This document shows positions 12,797 through 13,680 of a stretch of 13,680 nt of DNA, piece by piece (the first letter of the stretch is position 1; every line of letters starts with the position of its first letter). The position numbers and the translations under genes were made by a program. Where the stretch lies: contig DDWE01000091.1 of assembly GCA_002345625.1 (NCBI GenBank), forward strand, positions 223 through 13,902. Direction: 5' to 3'. The stretch is from Desulfuromonadaceae bacterium UBA2294 (GTDB lineage: Bacteria > Desulfobacterota > Desulfuromonadia > Desulfuromonadales > UBA2294). Under the pieces are notes generated by a model. It searched no databases. It was not told the DNA's origin and saw nothing but the letters and a program-made list of their open reading frames with translations.

Positions 12797-13680
12797 ATGG
12801 CCGCACAAAAGAATAGTTTCAACAGTCGCCGCACCCTCAATGTCGCCGGTAACGATTACACCTGCTACAGCCTCAAGGCTCTGGCCAAAGCCGGCCTGGA
12901 CGGTGTCGAGCGTCTGCCGCTGACCTTGAAGATCCTGCTTGAGAACCTGCTGCGGCACGAAGACGGCAACACGGTCACCGCCGCCGATATCCGGGCCATG
13001 TTCACCTGGTTGCAAACACGCAGCTCCGACCACGAGATCGCTTTTCGGCCGACCCGGGTGCTGATGCAGGATTTCACCGGCGTACCGGCAGTGGTCGATC
13101 TGGCGGCGATGCGTGATGCCATGGTCGCTGCCGGCGGCGACCCGCAAAAGATCAATCCGCAGATTCCGGTCGATCTGGTCATCGATCATTCGGTGATGGT
13201 CGACCGCTACGCTGCTGCCGACGCCTTTGGTTTCAATGTCAAAAAAGAGATGGAGCGCAACCACGAGCGCTACGCCTTTTTGCGCTGGGGGCAACTTGCT
13301 TTTGACAACTTCAGCGTTGTGCCGCCGGGGACCGGTATCTGCCATCAGGTTAACCTCGAATACCTCGGTCGTACGGTCTGGGTGGTGGAGCAGGACGGCG
13401 AGAAGATCGCCTGTCCCGATACTCTGGTCGGCACCGACAGCCACACGACCATGATCAACGGCCTCGCCGTTCTCGGTTGGGGGGTCGGCGGCATCGAAGC
13501 CGAAGCGGCCATGCTCGGTCAGCCGGTGTCGATGCTGATCCCCGAGGTGGTCGGTTTCCGTCTGAAAGGCGCACTGCGCGAAGGGGTGACCGCCACCGAT
13601 CTGGTGCTGACCGTGACCCAGATGCTGCGCCAGCAGGGGGTGGTGGGGAAGTTCGTCGAATTCTACGGCCCGGGGCTGGA
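12797..13680 (+). CDS. acnA: Aconitate hydratase, AcnA type, N-terminal part (cut by window edge)
   Basis: Aconitase interconverts citrate and isocitrate in the TCA cycle using a 4Fe-4S cluster. About 294 residues are visible, roughly a third of the usual 890 or so. The AcnA/IRP signatures are present in order: LPLTLKILLENLLRHED, FRPTRVLMQDFTGVPAVVDLAAMRDA, VIDHSVMVDRY (about residues 134-144), FLRWGQLAFDNFSVVPPGTG ICHQVNLEYL, and GTDSHTTMINGLAVLGWGVGG (about 213-233). The three cluster cysteines lie beyond the edge. The ATG at 12797 has AGAGGAG upstream at good spacing. It is divergent from the mechanosensitive channel gene, and the CACGAAG repeat lies in between. Confidence 0.97.
   Translation, partial: MAAQKNSFNSRRTLNVAGNDYTCYSLKALAKAGLDGVERLPLTLKILLENLLRHEDGNTVTAADIRAMFTWLQTRSSDHEIAFRPTRVLMQDFTGVPAVVDLAAMRDAMVAAGGDPQKINPQIPVDLVIDHSVMVDRYAAADAFGFNVKKEMERNHERYAFLRWGQLAFDNFSVVPPGTGICHQVNLEYLGRTVWVVEQDGEKIACPDTLVGTDSHTTMINGLAVLGWGVGGIEAEAAMLGQPVSMLIPEVVGFRLKGALREGVTATDLVLTVTQMLRQQGVVGKFVEFYGPGL

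Noticed and set aside
12701..13444. Long minus-strand open frame opposite acnA
   Set aside because: It runs through the CACGAAG repeat and then antisense to a clearly conserved aconitase sequence; typical antisense frame in GC-rich DNA.
1..13680. CRISPR array, prophage, insertion sequence, integron or defence island
   Set aside because: No spaced direct repeats, transposase, integrase or nuclease genes; all genes belong to housekeeping, envelope or signalling families.

Overview
The window is a GC-rich, densely coded chromosomal segment with no rRNA, tRNA, CRISPR array, transposase or phage gene that I can see. The gene set and order (topA - smg - dprA - LysM protein - TPR lipoprotein; a U32 protein; c-di-GMP signalling proteins; a DUF362 ferredoxin-like protein; an AcnA-type aconitase) suggest a Gram-negative deltaproteobacterium of the Desulfuromonadia/Geobacter type. 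That placement is inference from gene content and order, not from a search. All genes look intact except the two cut by the window edges.

Left block, minus strand (1-3916): a perfect-hexamer promoter drives an envelope pair, a CpoB/YbgF-like TPR lipoprotein and an exported LysM protein, which ends in a strong intrinsic terminator. Next come dprA (DNA uptake and recombination) and smg, then a hairpin terminator, then the N-terminus of topA. The short dprA leader has three complementary 7-mers that could form two mutually exclusive hairpins, one of them covering the ribosome binding site.

Central block, plus strand (4015-7720): a U32-family protein (probable RNA hydroxylation factor) is followed by two Nudix hydrolases, an ADP-ribose pyrophosphatase-like enzyme and NudC, which overlap by 4 bases. 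A response regulator fused to a PilZ domain follows. The block ends in a long bidirectional terminator preceded by two look-alike small stem-loops.

Right block, minus strand (7799-12555): a good sigma70-type promoter starts an apparent four-gene operon: an MscS-type mechanosensitive channel, a GGDEF-PilZ diguanylate cyclase whose start overlaps the channel's stop, a DUF362 protein with two 4Fe-4S clusters, and an OsmC-family thiol protein. Two small cysteine-containing secreted proteins follow; the last has its own near-consensus promoter.

Right edge, plus strand (12797-13680): the N-terminal third of aconitate hydratase AcnA. Between it and the channel gene lies a large imperfect hairpin built from 9-base CACGAAG-type units, which looks like an interspersed repeat.

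The most interesting themes are the coupling of a tension-gated channel to a c-di-GMP cyclase, the switch-like dprA leader, and the structured RNA region at 7583-7789.
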